From contig NZ_CP050975.2 of NCBI RefSeq assembly GCF_012273515.2, positions 1,054,001 to 1,118,000 of the forward strand: a DNA stretch of 64,000 nt, given 5' to 3'. Origin of the DNA: Streptomyces sp. RPA4-2. Lineage in GTDB: Bacteria; Actinomycetota; Actinomycetes; Streptomycetales; Streptomycetaceae. Both the position numbers and the translations under genes were made by a program. The notes beneath the pieces were generated by a model. It was not told the origin of the DNA, did not search any database, and saw only the letters and a program-made list of their open reading frames with translations. Shown here in pieces: positions 8,554-15,766 of the stretch. Within the stretch, counting starts at the first letter, position 1, and the number at the start of each line of letters is the position of its first letter.

Positions 8554-9486
8554 ATGATCGTCAATCTTGATGTGACGCTGCGCGACGGGGGCTACCGCAA
8601 CAACTTCGACTTCCCGCTGGACTACGCACTGCACCACGCACGTGAGAGCGTCGCCGCCGGCATGGAGTGGGTCGAGATCGGCTACCGCAACGGCTCGTTC
8701 AAACCCAAGCCAGGGATCGGCCGTACCGGCGTGGGCGCCGACGACTACATACGCGCGGTCGCCGAGGTCGTCTCCCCCGACCGTCTCTGCATGATCCTGC
8801 ACCCGAAGAACATCACCGAGGACGACCTGCCGCGCATGTACGACGCCGGCGTCCGCCTCATCCGGTTCTGCCTGCCCTCCGGCGCGCCGGAGCACGGGCT
8901 CGCCCTGCTCTCCCAGGCCGGCGGTCTGGGCTTCACCACCACCGTCAACATCACCCGCGTCAGTCAGCTGGACCGGCGCCGACTGGTCGAACTCGCCGCG
9001 CTGTCCGGCGACGCCGGCGCCGACGTGGTCTATCTGGCCGACTCCAACGGCAGCATGCTGCCCCGCGAAGTGACCCAACTGGTCACCCTGGTCCGCTCGG
9101 TGACCGACGCGGCCATCGGTCTGCACGCACACAACAACCTCGGCCTGGCGCTGGCCAACGCCATCGCGGCCGTCGACGCGGGAGCCACCTGGATCGACTC
9201 CTCCATCCTGGGCATGGGCAAGGGTCCGGGCAACCTGGTGACCGAGCAGTGGCTGGCCTACCTCGGCCGGCGCGCCGACACCGACGCGTACGACCTCGGC
9301 CGGATCCTCAGCCTCGCCCACCGCATGGAGTCCCAAATCGCGGAAGCCACGCCCTCGCTGCCACTGCCCGACCTGGTCCTGGGGCACTTCGACCTCTCCG
9401 TCGAGGAACGCGCCAAGCTCCCCGTGGACCGGATCGGCGACGCGTTCTCGGCGGCCCGCGAACTGACCGCGGCGGGCGCCCGGTGA
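8554..9486 (+). CDS. DRE-TIM metallolyase (HMGL-like aldolase, catalytic domain only)
   Basis: A 310-residue TIM-barrel aldolase. The N-terminal signature DVTLRDGGYRNNFDF (from residue 6) supplies the metal-binding Asp and catalytic Arg. HAH at 191-193 is the second metal motif, and GMGKGPGN at 220-227 matches the family glycine loop. It has the length of the aldolase-catalytic-domain proteins related to 4-hydroxy-2-oxovalerate aldolase but lacks the DmpG C-terminal communication domain. Such enzymes cleave or form C-C bonds between pyruvate or acyl-CoA enolates and a carbonyl. ATG 8554 follows GGAGGGG. It is the first gene of the coupled operon; its stop overlaps the next start (GTGA). Confidence 0.88.
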   Translation: MIVNLDVTLRDGGYRNNFDFPLDYALHHARESVAAGMEWVEIGYRNGSFKPKPGIGRTGVGADDYIRAVAEVVSPDRLCMILHPKNITEDDLPRMYDAGVRLIRFCLPSGAPEHGLALLSQAGGLGFTTTVNITRVSQLDRRRLVELAALSGDAGADVVYLADSNGSMLPREVTQLVTLVRSVTDAAIGLHAHNNLGLALANAIAAVDAGATWIDSSILGMGKGPGNLVTEQWLAYLGRRADTDAYDLGRILSLAHRMESQIAEATPSLPLPDLVLGHFDLSVEERAKLPVDRIGDAFSAARELTAAGAR

Positions 9487-10334
9487 CGTCGCGTCCCCCG
9501 GGGCCGGCGCTCACTGCCGCGCCGGCCCCGGCCCTCGCCGTGCTGGGCGACGCCGACGCACCGCGCCACGCGGTCGTTCTCTCGCCCGTCATGCCCCGCT
9601 GGGACCACGGCTCGTTCTTCCACCAGGTCGCCGAACCGCTGCTCACCTCAGGACACCGGATCACGGTCTACGACACCCTGTCCTTATTGCGCGACGGTGA
9701 CGACCTCAAGGCCCTCGTGGACCGCTGGGGGCGCCACCTCGCACCGCACGCCGACGGTGCGTACGGTCCGTCCGCGGCCGTGGCCCCCGACCTGCTGGTC
9801 GGCAATGCCCTGGGCGGCGCCGTCGTCCAGGCCCTGCTCACGCACGAGTGGACCCATCACGCCAAAGTGCTGCTGCTTTCCGGCCCCACCGTCGCCGACG
9901 ACGAGCTGGACACGAAACTGGAACGTATCGCCGCCGCCGTCCAAGCCCAGGGCCTTCCCTCGGCGCTGCGACTCCTCGAAGAGGCCGTCCGCGGCCCCGG
10001 CCGGCAACCCGGCGCCACCACCCTTCCGCGCACCGAGCCCGACGCCGGTCAACCCACCGATCCCGAAGAGGAGTTGGCAGGCCGACGGCTGTCCGCCGGC
10101 CTGCGGCTGCTGCACGCGGCCGATGTCCGCGACCCTGTACGGGACTTCCCGGGCGCCCTCCTGCACGTGTACGGCGAACGGTCCCTGCTCGTCCAGCGCA
10201 AGCACCTGGCCACCGGACCCCGCCCGCGGCACCACCTGACGGGCGTGCCGCAGGCCGGAATGCGCCCCCACGCCGACCGGCCCGCCCTCACCCGCGACAC
10301 CATCACCCGCTTCCTGGGAGCTGAACACTCATGA
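9483..10334 (+). CDS. Alpha/beta-hydrolase-like protein without nucleophile serine
   Basis: A 283-residue protein whose layout suggests an alpha/beta-hydrolase fold: HAVVLSPVMPRWDHGSF as an oxyanion-loop-like start, then LLVGNALGGAVVQALL at the nucleophile elbow. The usual Gly-x-Ser-x-Gly is GNALG here, with Ala109 where the serine should be. The C-terminal QAGMRPHADRP also departs from the usual catalytic-His context. It may be a non-hydrolytic binding, lyase-like or structural partner. GTG 9483 overlaps the preceding stop by four bases, so translation is coupled. Codon 68 (9684-9686) is TTA, the rare bldA-dependent leucine codon. Fold assignment is moderate; no function can be named. Confidence 0.6.
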   Translation: MTSRPPGPALTAAPAPALAVLGDADAPRHAVVLSPVMPRWDHGSFFHQVAEPLLTSGHRITVYDTLSLLRDGDDLKALVDRWGRHLAPHADGAYGPSAAVAPDLLVGNALGGAVVQALLTHEWTHHAKVLLLSGPTVADDELDTKLERIAAAVQAQGLPSALRLLEEAVRGPGRQPGATTLPRTEPDAGQPTDPEEELAGRRLSAGLRLLHAADVRDPVRDFPGALLHVYGERSLLVQRKHLATGPRPRHHLTGVPQAGMRPHADRPALTRDTITRFLGAEHS

Positions 10335-12550
10335 ACCGCAAGACCGTCGCAGTCCTGCCCGGCGACGGAATCGGACCGGAGGTCCTGGACGCCGCGCTGC
10401 CGGTGATCGAGACACTCGGCCTGCCCGTCGACCTCGAGTTCGGTGACATCGGCTGGGAGTACTGGCGGACCGAGGGCAACCCCGTCCCCGACCGCACCTG
10501 GGACCTGATCGGCCGCAGCGACGCCGTGCTGCTCGGCGCCACCACCAGCAAGCCACGCCGCGAGGCCCTCGCGGAGCTGGCTCCCGAACTGCGTGCGTCC
10601 GCCCCGCAGTACATCTCGCCCATCATCCAACTCCGGCAGCGTCTCGACCTGTTCGCCAATCTGCGACCGGTGGAGAACTACCTCGGCGGCGGCACCCCGT
10701 ACCGCTTCTGCGTGGTCCGGGAGAACACCGAGGGCCTGTACGCGGGCCTGGACTGGAACCACGTACCGGACGAGATGTGGCCGCTGGTCGCCGACCACCC
10801 CAACGTCCGCCGCAGCGGCCGCCAGGGCGCCACGGCCAGCGTTCGGCTGCAGACCTCGCACGGCCTGGACCGCATCCTGCGCTTCGCCTTCGAGACCGCC
10901 CGCGGACACGGCCACGAACGGGTCACCCTCGCCGACAAGCCCAACGTCCTGCGGCACAGCAGCGCGTACGTCCTGGAACGGCTGGAGGCGATCGCCGCCG
11001 ACTACCCGGAGATCCCCTTCGAGGTCCTCAACGTGGACGCGGTCGCCCTGTGGATGGCACGCCGCCCGGAGCGCTTCGGCGTGATCGTCGCCGAGAACAT
11101 GTTCGGCGACATCCTCTCCGACCTCGGCGGCGGCGTGATGGGCGGACTCGGCCTGGCGCCCAGCGCCAACATCGGTGAGACCGGCAACTACTTCGAGCCG
11201 GTGCACGGCAGCGCCCCGGCGATGGCCGGACACGGGCGCGCCAATCCCGCCGCGGCGTTCCTCACCATCGGCCTGTTGCTGGAGCACCTCGGCTTCGAGC
11301 ACGAGGCGCGTGGTGTCCGGGACGCCGTACGCCATGTCACCCGCCGGCGCGACCGGGTCACTTACGACCTGGGCGGCGGCGCCACCACCACCGAGGCGGC
11401 CCAGGCGGTCATGGACGCCTGCCGCGAGGTCCCGCACGCCCCGACCTCTGCCGTCGTCACCATCGGGGACGAGCTGCTCCGCGGTGATCTGGAGGACTCC
11501 AACGCCCGTGTCGCCTCGCGGATGCTCGCCGAGCGCGGCATCCCGGTCCGCGTCCGCCACACCATCGGCGACGACGAGGCCGGCATCGCCGACGCCATCC
11601 GTCCCTCCCTCGGCCGCGACGACGTGATCGTGGTGATGGGCGGGCTCGGCCCCACCTCGGACGACGTGACCCGCGGTGCCGTCGCCCGCGCGCTGGGACG
11701 CCCGCTCGAACACCGCGAGGAGGCGTGGCAGGGGGTCGTGGACCGCCTCACCCGATTCGGCGTCGCCATCCACGACGACAACCGCCGTCAGGCACTGTTC
11801 ACCGAGGGCGCCGACCTGCTGCCCAACCTCAACGGTTCTGCCTGGGGCTGCCGGACCCAGGCGCAGGAAAGCACCGTGATCATGCTCCCCGGACCGCCGC
11901 GCGAATGCCTTCCGATGCTGGAGTCCGTGCTGCGCGACGGCCTCGCGCACCTCCCCGACCCCCCCGAGGTGACCGCCGTCTTCCGCCGCACGCTCGGCCT
12001 CATCGAAGCGGACGCGGCGGCCCTCGTCGACGAACTCGTACGGGACAGCGGTGTACCGGTCAAACCCGCGTACCGCTGGCACTACCCGTACGTCGACATC
12101 CGACTCGGCTGCCCGCCCGAATCCGCCGACGTCATGGGCAAGCGCCTGGACACGGCGCTCGCCGACCACATCGTCACCGACCGGGACCGCACCGCAGTCC
12201 AGGAGCTGGCGCTTCTGCTCGACGAGCGCGGCCTCGTCCCGGACATCGACGACCAGCTCACCGGGGGCGTCCTCGCGGCCGAACTGACCCGCGCGCACCG
12301 AAGCGGCGAAGGCTCGGCCTCACTCGGCGTCTCCCTCTCCGGCGTCTGGCACGGCGGGGACCGTACGACCTACACCGGAACGGTCGCCGTCACCTGCGTC
12401 GTCCGCGACGAGACCGGCGAGCGCGCCTACACGTCGACCGTCCCCCATCGCGGGGCCGAAGTCACCACCTACTTCACCGAGTTCGCGGCATGGTCCCTCA
12501 CCCGGCACCTCATCGGCCGCTCCCACCCCCTCACGGAGGAATCCGCATGA
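10331..12550 (+). CDS. Isopropylmalate/isocitrate-type dehydrogenase fused to CinA
   Basis: A single 739-residue frame with two families in tandem. Residues 1 to about 366 form a beta-decarboxylating dehydrogenase: GDGIGPEVLDAALP, LRQRLDLFANLRPVENY, VVRENTEGLYAG, ADKPNVL, ENMFGDILSDLGGG and EPVHGSAPAMAGHGRANP. These keep the catalytic Lys and metal Asp residues and suggest NAD use. After only about six residues a CinA N-terminal (MoCF-fold) domain begins: TIGDELLRGDLEDSN from 377, GGLGPTSDDVTRGAVA from 437, then LPGPPREC. The C-terminal CinA domain is degenerate: where NMN deamidases have AESCTGG it reads DDQLTGG (640-646), placing Gln642 at the serine position. ATGA overlaps couple it to both neighbours. 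I know of no characterised fusion of this kind. Confidence 0.9.
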   Translation: MNRKTVAVLPGDGIGPEVLDAALPVIETLGLPVDLEFGDIGWEYWRTEGNPVPDRTWDLIGRSDAVLLGATTSKPRREALAELAPELRASAPQYISPIIQLRQRLDLFANLRPVENYLGGGTPYRFCVVRENTEGLYAGLDWNHVPDEMWPLVADHPNVRRSGRQGATASVRLQTSHGLDRILRFAFETARGHGHERVTLADKPNVLRHSSAYVLERLEAIAADYPEIPFEVLNVDAVALWMARRPERFGVIVAENMFGDILSDLGGGVMGGLGLAPSANIGETGNYFEPVHGSAPAMAGHGRANPAAAFLTIGLLLEHLGFEHEARGVRDAVRHVTRRRDRVTYDLGGGATTTEAAQAVMDACREVPHAPTSAVVTIGDELLRGDLEDSNARVASRMLAERGIPVRVRHTIGDDEAGIADAIRPSLGRDDVIVVMGGLGPTSDDVTRGAVARALGRPLEHREEAWQGVVDRLTRFGVAIHDDNRRQALFTEGADLLPNLNGSAWGCRTQAQESTVIMLPGPPRECLPMLESVLRDGLAHLPDPPEVTAVFRRTLGLIEADAAALVDELVRDSGVPVKPAYRWHYPYVDIRLGCPPESADVMGKRLDTALADHIVTDRDRTAVQELALLLDERGLVPDIDDQLTGGVLAAELTRAHRSGEGSASLGVSLSGVWHGGDRTTYTGTVAVTCVVRDETGERAYTSTVPHRGAEVTTYFTEFAAWSLTRHLIGRSHPLTEESA

Positions 12551-13245
12551 CCACCGCCGCTCCCGTGGGGACCGAAGCCCTGCGCGAACGCATGGCCGGG
12601 CTCGACACGGCCGCCCTCTCGGACGCCATGGACAGCCTGCGCACCCCGCCCGGCGTGCTGCCCGGCATCGCGGCGCGCACCCCCGGCAGCATCGCCTGCG
12701 GACCCGCCTTCACCGTCCGCTACCGCGCCGTCGACGACGACACCGGCTTTCGCAACGCCGCCGACTACATCGACGACGTGCCATCCGGTTCGGTCGTCGT
12801 CGTGGACAACGGCGGCAGCCTCATGTGCACCAACTGGGGTTCCCTCCTCAGTTCCGTCGCGCTGCACCGCGGCGTCCGCGGAACGGTCGTGCACGGCTCG
12901 GTACGCGATGTGAAGGAGAGCCGCACCGCCGGGTACCCGCTGTTCAGCACCGGTGTGACGATGGTCAGCGGCAAGAACCGGGTGGTGCTGGACCGTACCG
13001 GCGCCGAGGTCGACATCGCGGGTACGCCCGTCCGTCCGGGCGACTGGATCTTGGCCGACGACAACGGCGCGCTACGCATCCCGGCCGACCTCGTCGAGGA
13101 GGTCGTCCGCCGCGCCGAGGCCGTGGAGCGTACGGAGTCCCGTATCCGGGCGGCGGCGCTAGGCGGCGACAGGCTGGACGAGGCACGCGCCCGCTTCGGC
13201 TACGCCCGTCCGTGGGAGGACAAGGGCGACCATGACGACCACTGA
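12547..13245 (+). CDS. RraA-like protein (HMG/CHA aldolase and oxaloacetate decarboxylase fold)
   Basis: A 232-residue member of the RraA superfamily, which includes 4-hydroxy-4-methyl-2-oxoglutarate / 4-carboxy-4-hydroxy-2-oxoadipate aldolases and oxaloacetate decarboxylases as well as RNase E inhibitors. The aldolase-type motif is present: NWGSLLSSVALHRGVRG, then VRDVKES with Arg120, Asp121 and Glu124 in the RD-x2-E arrangement. One departure is His116 where most members have Asp (VVHG for VVDG). This supports divalent-metal C-C lyase chemistry on a 2-oxo acid rather than RNase regulation. ATG 12547 overlaps the previous stop (ATGA), and its own 3' end overlaps the next gene by 14 bases. 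Confidence 0.85.
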   Translation: MTTAAPVGTEALRERMAGLDTAALSDAMDSLRTPPGVLPGIAARTPGSIACGPAFTVRYRAVDDDTGFRNAADYIDDVPSGSVVVVDNGGSLMCTNWGSLLSSVALHRGVRGTVVHGSVRDVKESRTAGYPLFSTGVTMVSGKNRVVLDRTGAEVDIAGTPVRPGDWILADDNGALRIPADLVEEVVRRAEAVERTESRIRAAALGGDRLDEARARFGYARPWEDKGDHDDH

Positions 13246-14122
13246 GGTCACCGGGCGGCCCAGCCCCTCGGCCTTGCAGCACGCCGGCTTCGTCGACGTC
13301 CACTACCACGTAGGTCCGGACGCGTATCTGCGCCGCCACACCGCCGCCACCGCCGGTGCGCTCTACGCCGGGCACGGGGGTTGGGTCGTCCTCAAGAACC
13401 ACCTCGGCTCGACCGCGGCCCAGGCATGGGAGGCCCGCCAACAGGGGTTGCCCGTCTCCGGCTCGATCGTCCTCAACGCCCTGGCGGGAGGATTCGACGC
13501 GCGGGCCGTGGAGCAGGCCGTCATCCAGCACGGCGAGGACAGCGGACTGCGCCTGATCGTCCATCTGCCCACGGTCACCGGCCGCACTCACCGCAGCCGG
13601 CTGACCCGCACCCCCTCCCATCCGCTCCTCGCCGGGGGCCTGCGCCCGCTCACCGTCGCCGACGACAGCCGGGTGCTGCGCACGGAGGTCCGCGAGATCC
13701 TGCGCGCCGCACGGGATCTGCCGGTGGTCGTCTCCACCGGCCACGCCGACGCCCACGAGGTGCGACTCCTGGTCGACGAGGCCGTACGGCTGGACCTGCC
13801 ACGCCTGATGCTCAACCAGCCCGCCAATCCGATGACCGGGCTGACCTGCAAGGACCTCGTGGAGGTGGCCGCCGCTGAGCAGGTATGGACGGAGCAGACC
13901 GCGCTCACCCGGCTCCTCGACTACCAGGACCTGACCGACTTCGCCGACGTCCTGTCCCTCCTGCCGAGGGTCGTCTACAGCTCCGACCTCGGCCAGCCGT
14001 CCCAGATGGACATCGGGCCGTGGCTGGAGTGGAGCCGGTCGTCCTTCCGCCAGGCCGAGTTGACTCCTGAACGGATCGTGGAGATCACCCGCACCGAACC
14101 CCTGAAGATGCTGAGCCTGTGA
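13232..14122 (+). CDS. DUF6282-type metal-dependent hydrolase-like protein
   Basis: A 296-residue protein with amidohydrolase-like features: an N-terminal HxH metal motif in VDVHYHVGPD (His24, His26), a second His cluster VVSTGHADAHEV in the middle and YSSDLGQ near the end, in the order of a metal-dependent TIM-barrel hydrolase. I recognise the pattern as the DUF6282 family, which has no established reaction to my knowledge. It overlaps the RraA-like gene by 14 bases and is the last gene of the operon, followed by a 13-bp terminator. In a pathway with two C-C lyases it could hydrolyse a cyclic or amide intermediate; that is inference. Confidence 0.72.
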   Translation: MTTTEVTGRPSPSALQHAGFVDVHYHVGPDAYLRRHTAATAGALYAGHGGWVVLKNHLGSTAAQAWEARQQGLPVSGSIVLNALAGGFDARAVEQAVIQHGEDSGLRLIVHLPTVTGRTHRSRLTRTPSHPLLAGGLRPLTVADDSRVLRTEVREILRAARDLPVVVSTGHADAHEVRLLVDEAVRLDLPRLMLNQPANPMTGLTCKDLVEVAAAEQVWTEQTALTRLLDYQDLTDFADVLSLLPRVVYSSDLGQPSQMDIGPWLEWSRSSFRQAELTPERIVEITRTEPLKMLSL

Positions 14123-14169
14123 CCGCGCTCCCGGTCCTGCCGGACGTACAGCCGGGAGGCCGGCCGTCT

Positions 14170-14201
14170 CCGGGTCCGGTGCCGCTCGGGCACCGGCCCG
14201 G
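14170..14201 (+). terminator. Terminator of the five-gene operon
   Basis: A 13-bp stem: CCGGG plus CCGGTGCC (14170-14183, one bulged T at 14175) pairs with GGCACCGG plus CCCGG (14189-14201), loop GCTCG. It begins 48 bases after the last stop codon. Confidence 0.75.
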
Positions 14202-14251
14202 GAACGGGTCACCGCTCGCGATTCCTTCTCCTCGTGCGAGGCGTCGGGTCG

Positions 14252-14285
14252 GGTCAGGTCAGGTCAGGTCAGGTCAGGTCAGGTC
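14252..14285. repeat. Pentanucleotide tandem repeat (GGTCA)6
   Basis: Six full GGTCA units plus GGTC. The repeat runs into the 3' end of the DUF397 gene, whose TGA stop (complement of 14274-14276) and last Leu-Thr codons are made of repeat units. Unit number could change the C-terminus. Confidence 0.9.
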
Positions 14286-14516
14286 GAACTCGCCCTCGCG
14301 GGCACCCGACACGAACGCGCCCCACTCGGCGGGCGTGAAGATCAAAGAAGGGCTCTCGGCGCGGCCGCTGTTGCGCATCGCGATGAAGCCCTCGACAAAG
14401 GCGATCTGGACGTCACCTCGCCCCCGGCTGCTGGACTGCCATTCCGCCTTGCTCAGGTCCAGCTCAGGCTTGTCCCAGCCCGCGAGCGGGTGTTGCTCGA
14501 TGGTGCTCTCGGCCAC
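14274..14516 (-). CDS. DUF397 domain protein
   Basis: An 80-residue protein typical of the abundant Streptomyces DUF397 family: an early AEWQSSSRGRGDVQIAFVE, then MRNSGRAESPSLIFTPAEW and FVSGAREGEF near the end. GTG 14516 is preceded by GGGAGGA at good spacing. These proteins usually lie beside an XRE-type HTH regulator (as in the bldB/whiJ-like pairs) and act in developmental control. Here no partner is adjacent, so it is an orphan copy. Its stop codon lies inside a GGTCA tandem repeat. Confidence 0.9.
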   Translation of the reverse strand: MAESTIEQHPLAGWDKPELDLSKAEWQSSSRGRGDVQIAFVEGFIAMRNSGRAESPSLIFTPAEWGAFVSGAREGEFDLT

Positions 14517-14599
14517 GTCCGTGCTCCTCCCGGTTCGTCGTCCGCCGCCAGCCTAGCGATCGGTTCCGGTGGCGGACAGGCCACGTGAGGGGGACGGTT

Positions 14600-15766
14600 T
14601 CAGGAGCTGGGCGGTTCGGACCCGACCAGCCACATCGAGAAGAACTGGGAGCCGCCTCCGTAGGCGTGCCCCAGTACCCTGCGGGCCCCTTCCACCTGGT
14701 GTTCTCCCGCCTGTCCGCGTACCTGGAGCGCCGCTTCCGCGAAGCGGATCATCCCGGAGGCGCCGATCGGATTGGTGGAGAGTACGCCGCCCGACATGTT
14801 GACGGGCAGGTCCCCGTCGAGCTCGGTCACCCCGGATTCGGTGAGTTTCCAGCCCTCGCCCTCGTCGGCGAAGCCGAGGTTCTCCAGCCACATGGGTTCG
14901 TACCAGGAGAAAGGTACGTACATTTCCACGGCGTCGATGTCCCGGCGCGGGTCCGCGATGCCGGCCTGCCGGTAGACGTCGGCCGCGCAGTCCTTGCCCG
15001 CCCGCGGGGACACGCAGTCCTTGCCGGCGAACAGGGTGGGCTCGCTGCGCATCGCGCCGCCGTGCAGCCACGCGGGCGGACGGGGTGAACGGGCCGCTCC
15101 GGCGCGGTCGGTGAGGATCATGGCGCAGGCGCCGTCCGAGGACGGGCAGGTCTCCGAGTAGCGGATCGGGTCCCAGAGCATCGGGGAGGCCTGGACCTTC
15201 TCCAGGGTGATGTCGTGTTCGTGGAGGTGCGCGTAGGGGTTCTTGAGCGCGTTGCGGCGGTCCTTGTAGGCGACCAGGGAGCCGACGGTGTCGGGCGCAC
15301 CCGTACGCCGCATGTACGCGCGTACGTGCGGTGCGAAGAATCCGCCCGCCCCGGCCAGCAGCGGCTGCTGGAAGGGGATCGGCAGGGACAGGCCCCACAT
15401 GGCGTTCGACTCGGACTGCTTCTCGTAGGCCAGGGTCAGGACGGTGCCGTGGACGCGGCCGGCGACGAGGTTGGTGGCGACCAGCGCGGTCGAGCCGCCG
15501 ACGGAGCCCGCCGTGTGCACGCGCAGCATCGGTTTGCCGACGGCGCCGAGCGCGTCGGCGAGGTACAGCTCCGGCATCATGACGCCCTCGAAGAAGTCCG
15601 GCGCCTTGCCGATGACGACGGCGTCGACGTCGGACCACGTCAGCTCCGCGTCCTCCAGGGCCCGCCGGGCCGCCTCGCGGACCAGGCCGGCGATCGACAC
15701 GTCCCGCCGGGCCGCCACGTGCTTGGTCTGGCCGACGCCTACGACGGCCACGGGCTCCTTGCTCAT
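14600..15766 (-). CDS. Ltp-type thiolase (lipid-transfer protein, Ltp3-like)
   Basis: A 388-residue thiolase-fold protein starting MSKEPVAVVGVGQTKHVAAR. Features are MLRVHTAGSVGGSTALVA at the position of the thiolase active-site segment and LPVNMSGGVLSTNPIGASG and RRVLGHAYGGGSQFFSMW near the end. This pattern belongs to the SCP2/Ltp group (Mycobacterium Ltp3/Ltp4), which work with DUF35 proteins as aldolases or thiolases in steroid side-chain breakdown. The ATG at 15766 overlaps the stop of the upstream thiolase (ATGA); more upstream in-frame codons are only shadow sequence. It is the last gene of the echA-DUF35-ltp-ltp operon. Confidence 0.85.
   Translation of the reverse strand: MSKEPVAVVGVGQTKHVAARRDVSIAGLVREAARRALEDAELTWSDVDAVVIGKAPDFFEGVMMPELYLADALGAVGKPMLRVHTAGSVGGSTALVATNLVAGRVHGTVLTLAYEKQSESNAMWGLSLPIPFQQPLLAGAGGFFAPHVRAYMRRTGAPDTVGSLVAYKDRRNALKNPYAHLHEHDITLEKVQASPMLWDPIRYSETCPSSDGACAMILTDRAGAARSPRPPAWLHGGAMRSEPTLFAGKDCVSPRAGKDCAADVYRQAGIADPRRDIDAVEMYVPFSWYEPMWLENLGFADEGEGWKLTESGVTELDGDLPVNMSGGVLSTNPIGASGMIRFAEAALQVRGQAGEHQVEGARRVLGHAYGGGSQFFSMWLVGSEPPSS

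Noticed and set aside
12547..13245. RraA as a regulator of RNase E
   Set aside because: The RD-x2-E aldolase motif and operon context favour a metabolic enzyme.
9483..14122. The five-gene operon as ordinary leucine (leuB-type) biosynthesis
   Set aside because: No leuA, leuC or leuD is present, the dehydrogenase has VRENTEGLYAG rather than the leuB pattern, and it is fused to CinA.
14252..14285. GGTCA, GGTTGC, CCACAG, GGCGGACA and 30-bp arrays considered as CRISPR
   Set aside because: All are directly adjacent tandem repeats with no unique spacers, and no cas genes are present.
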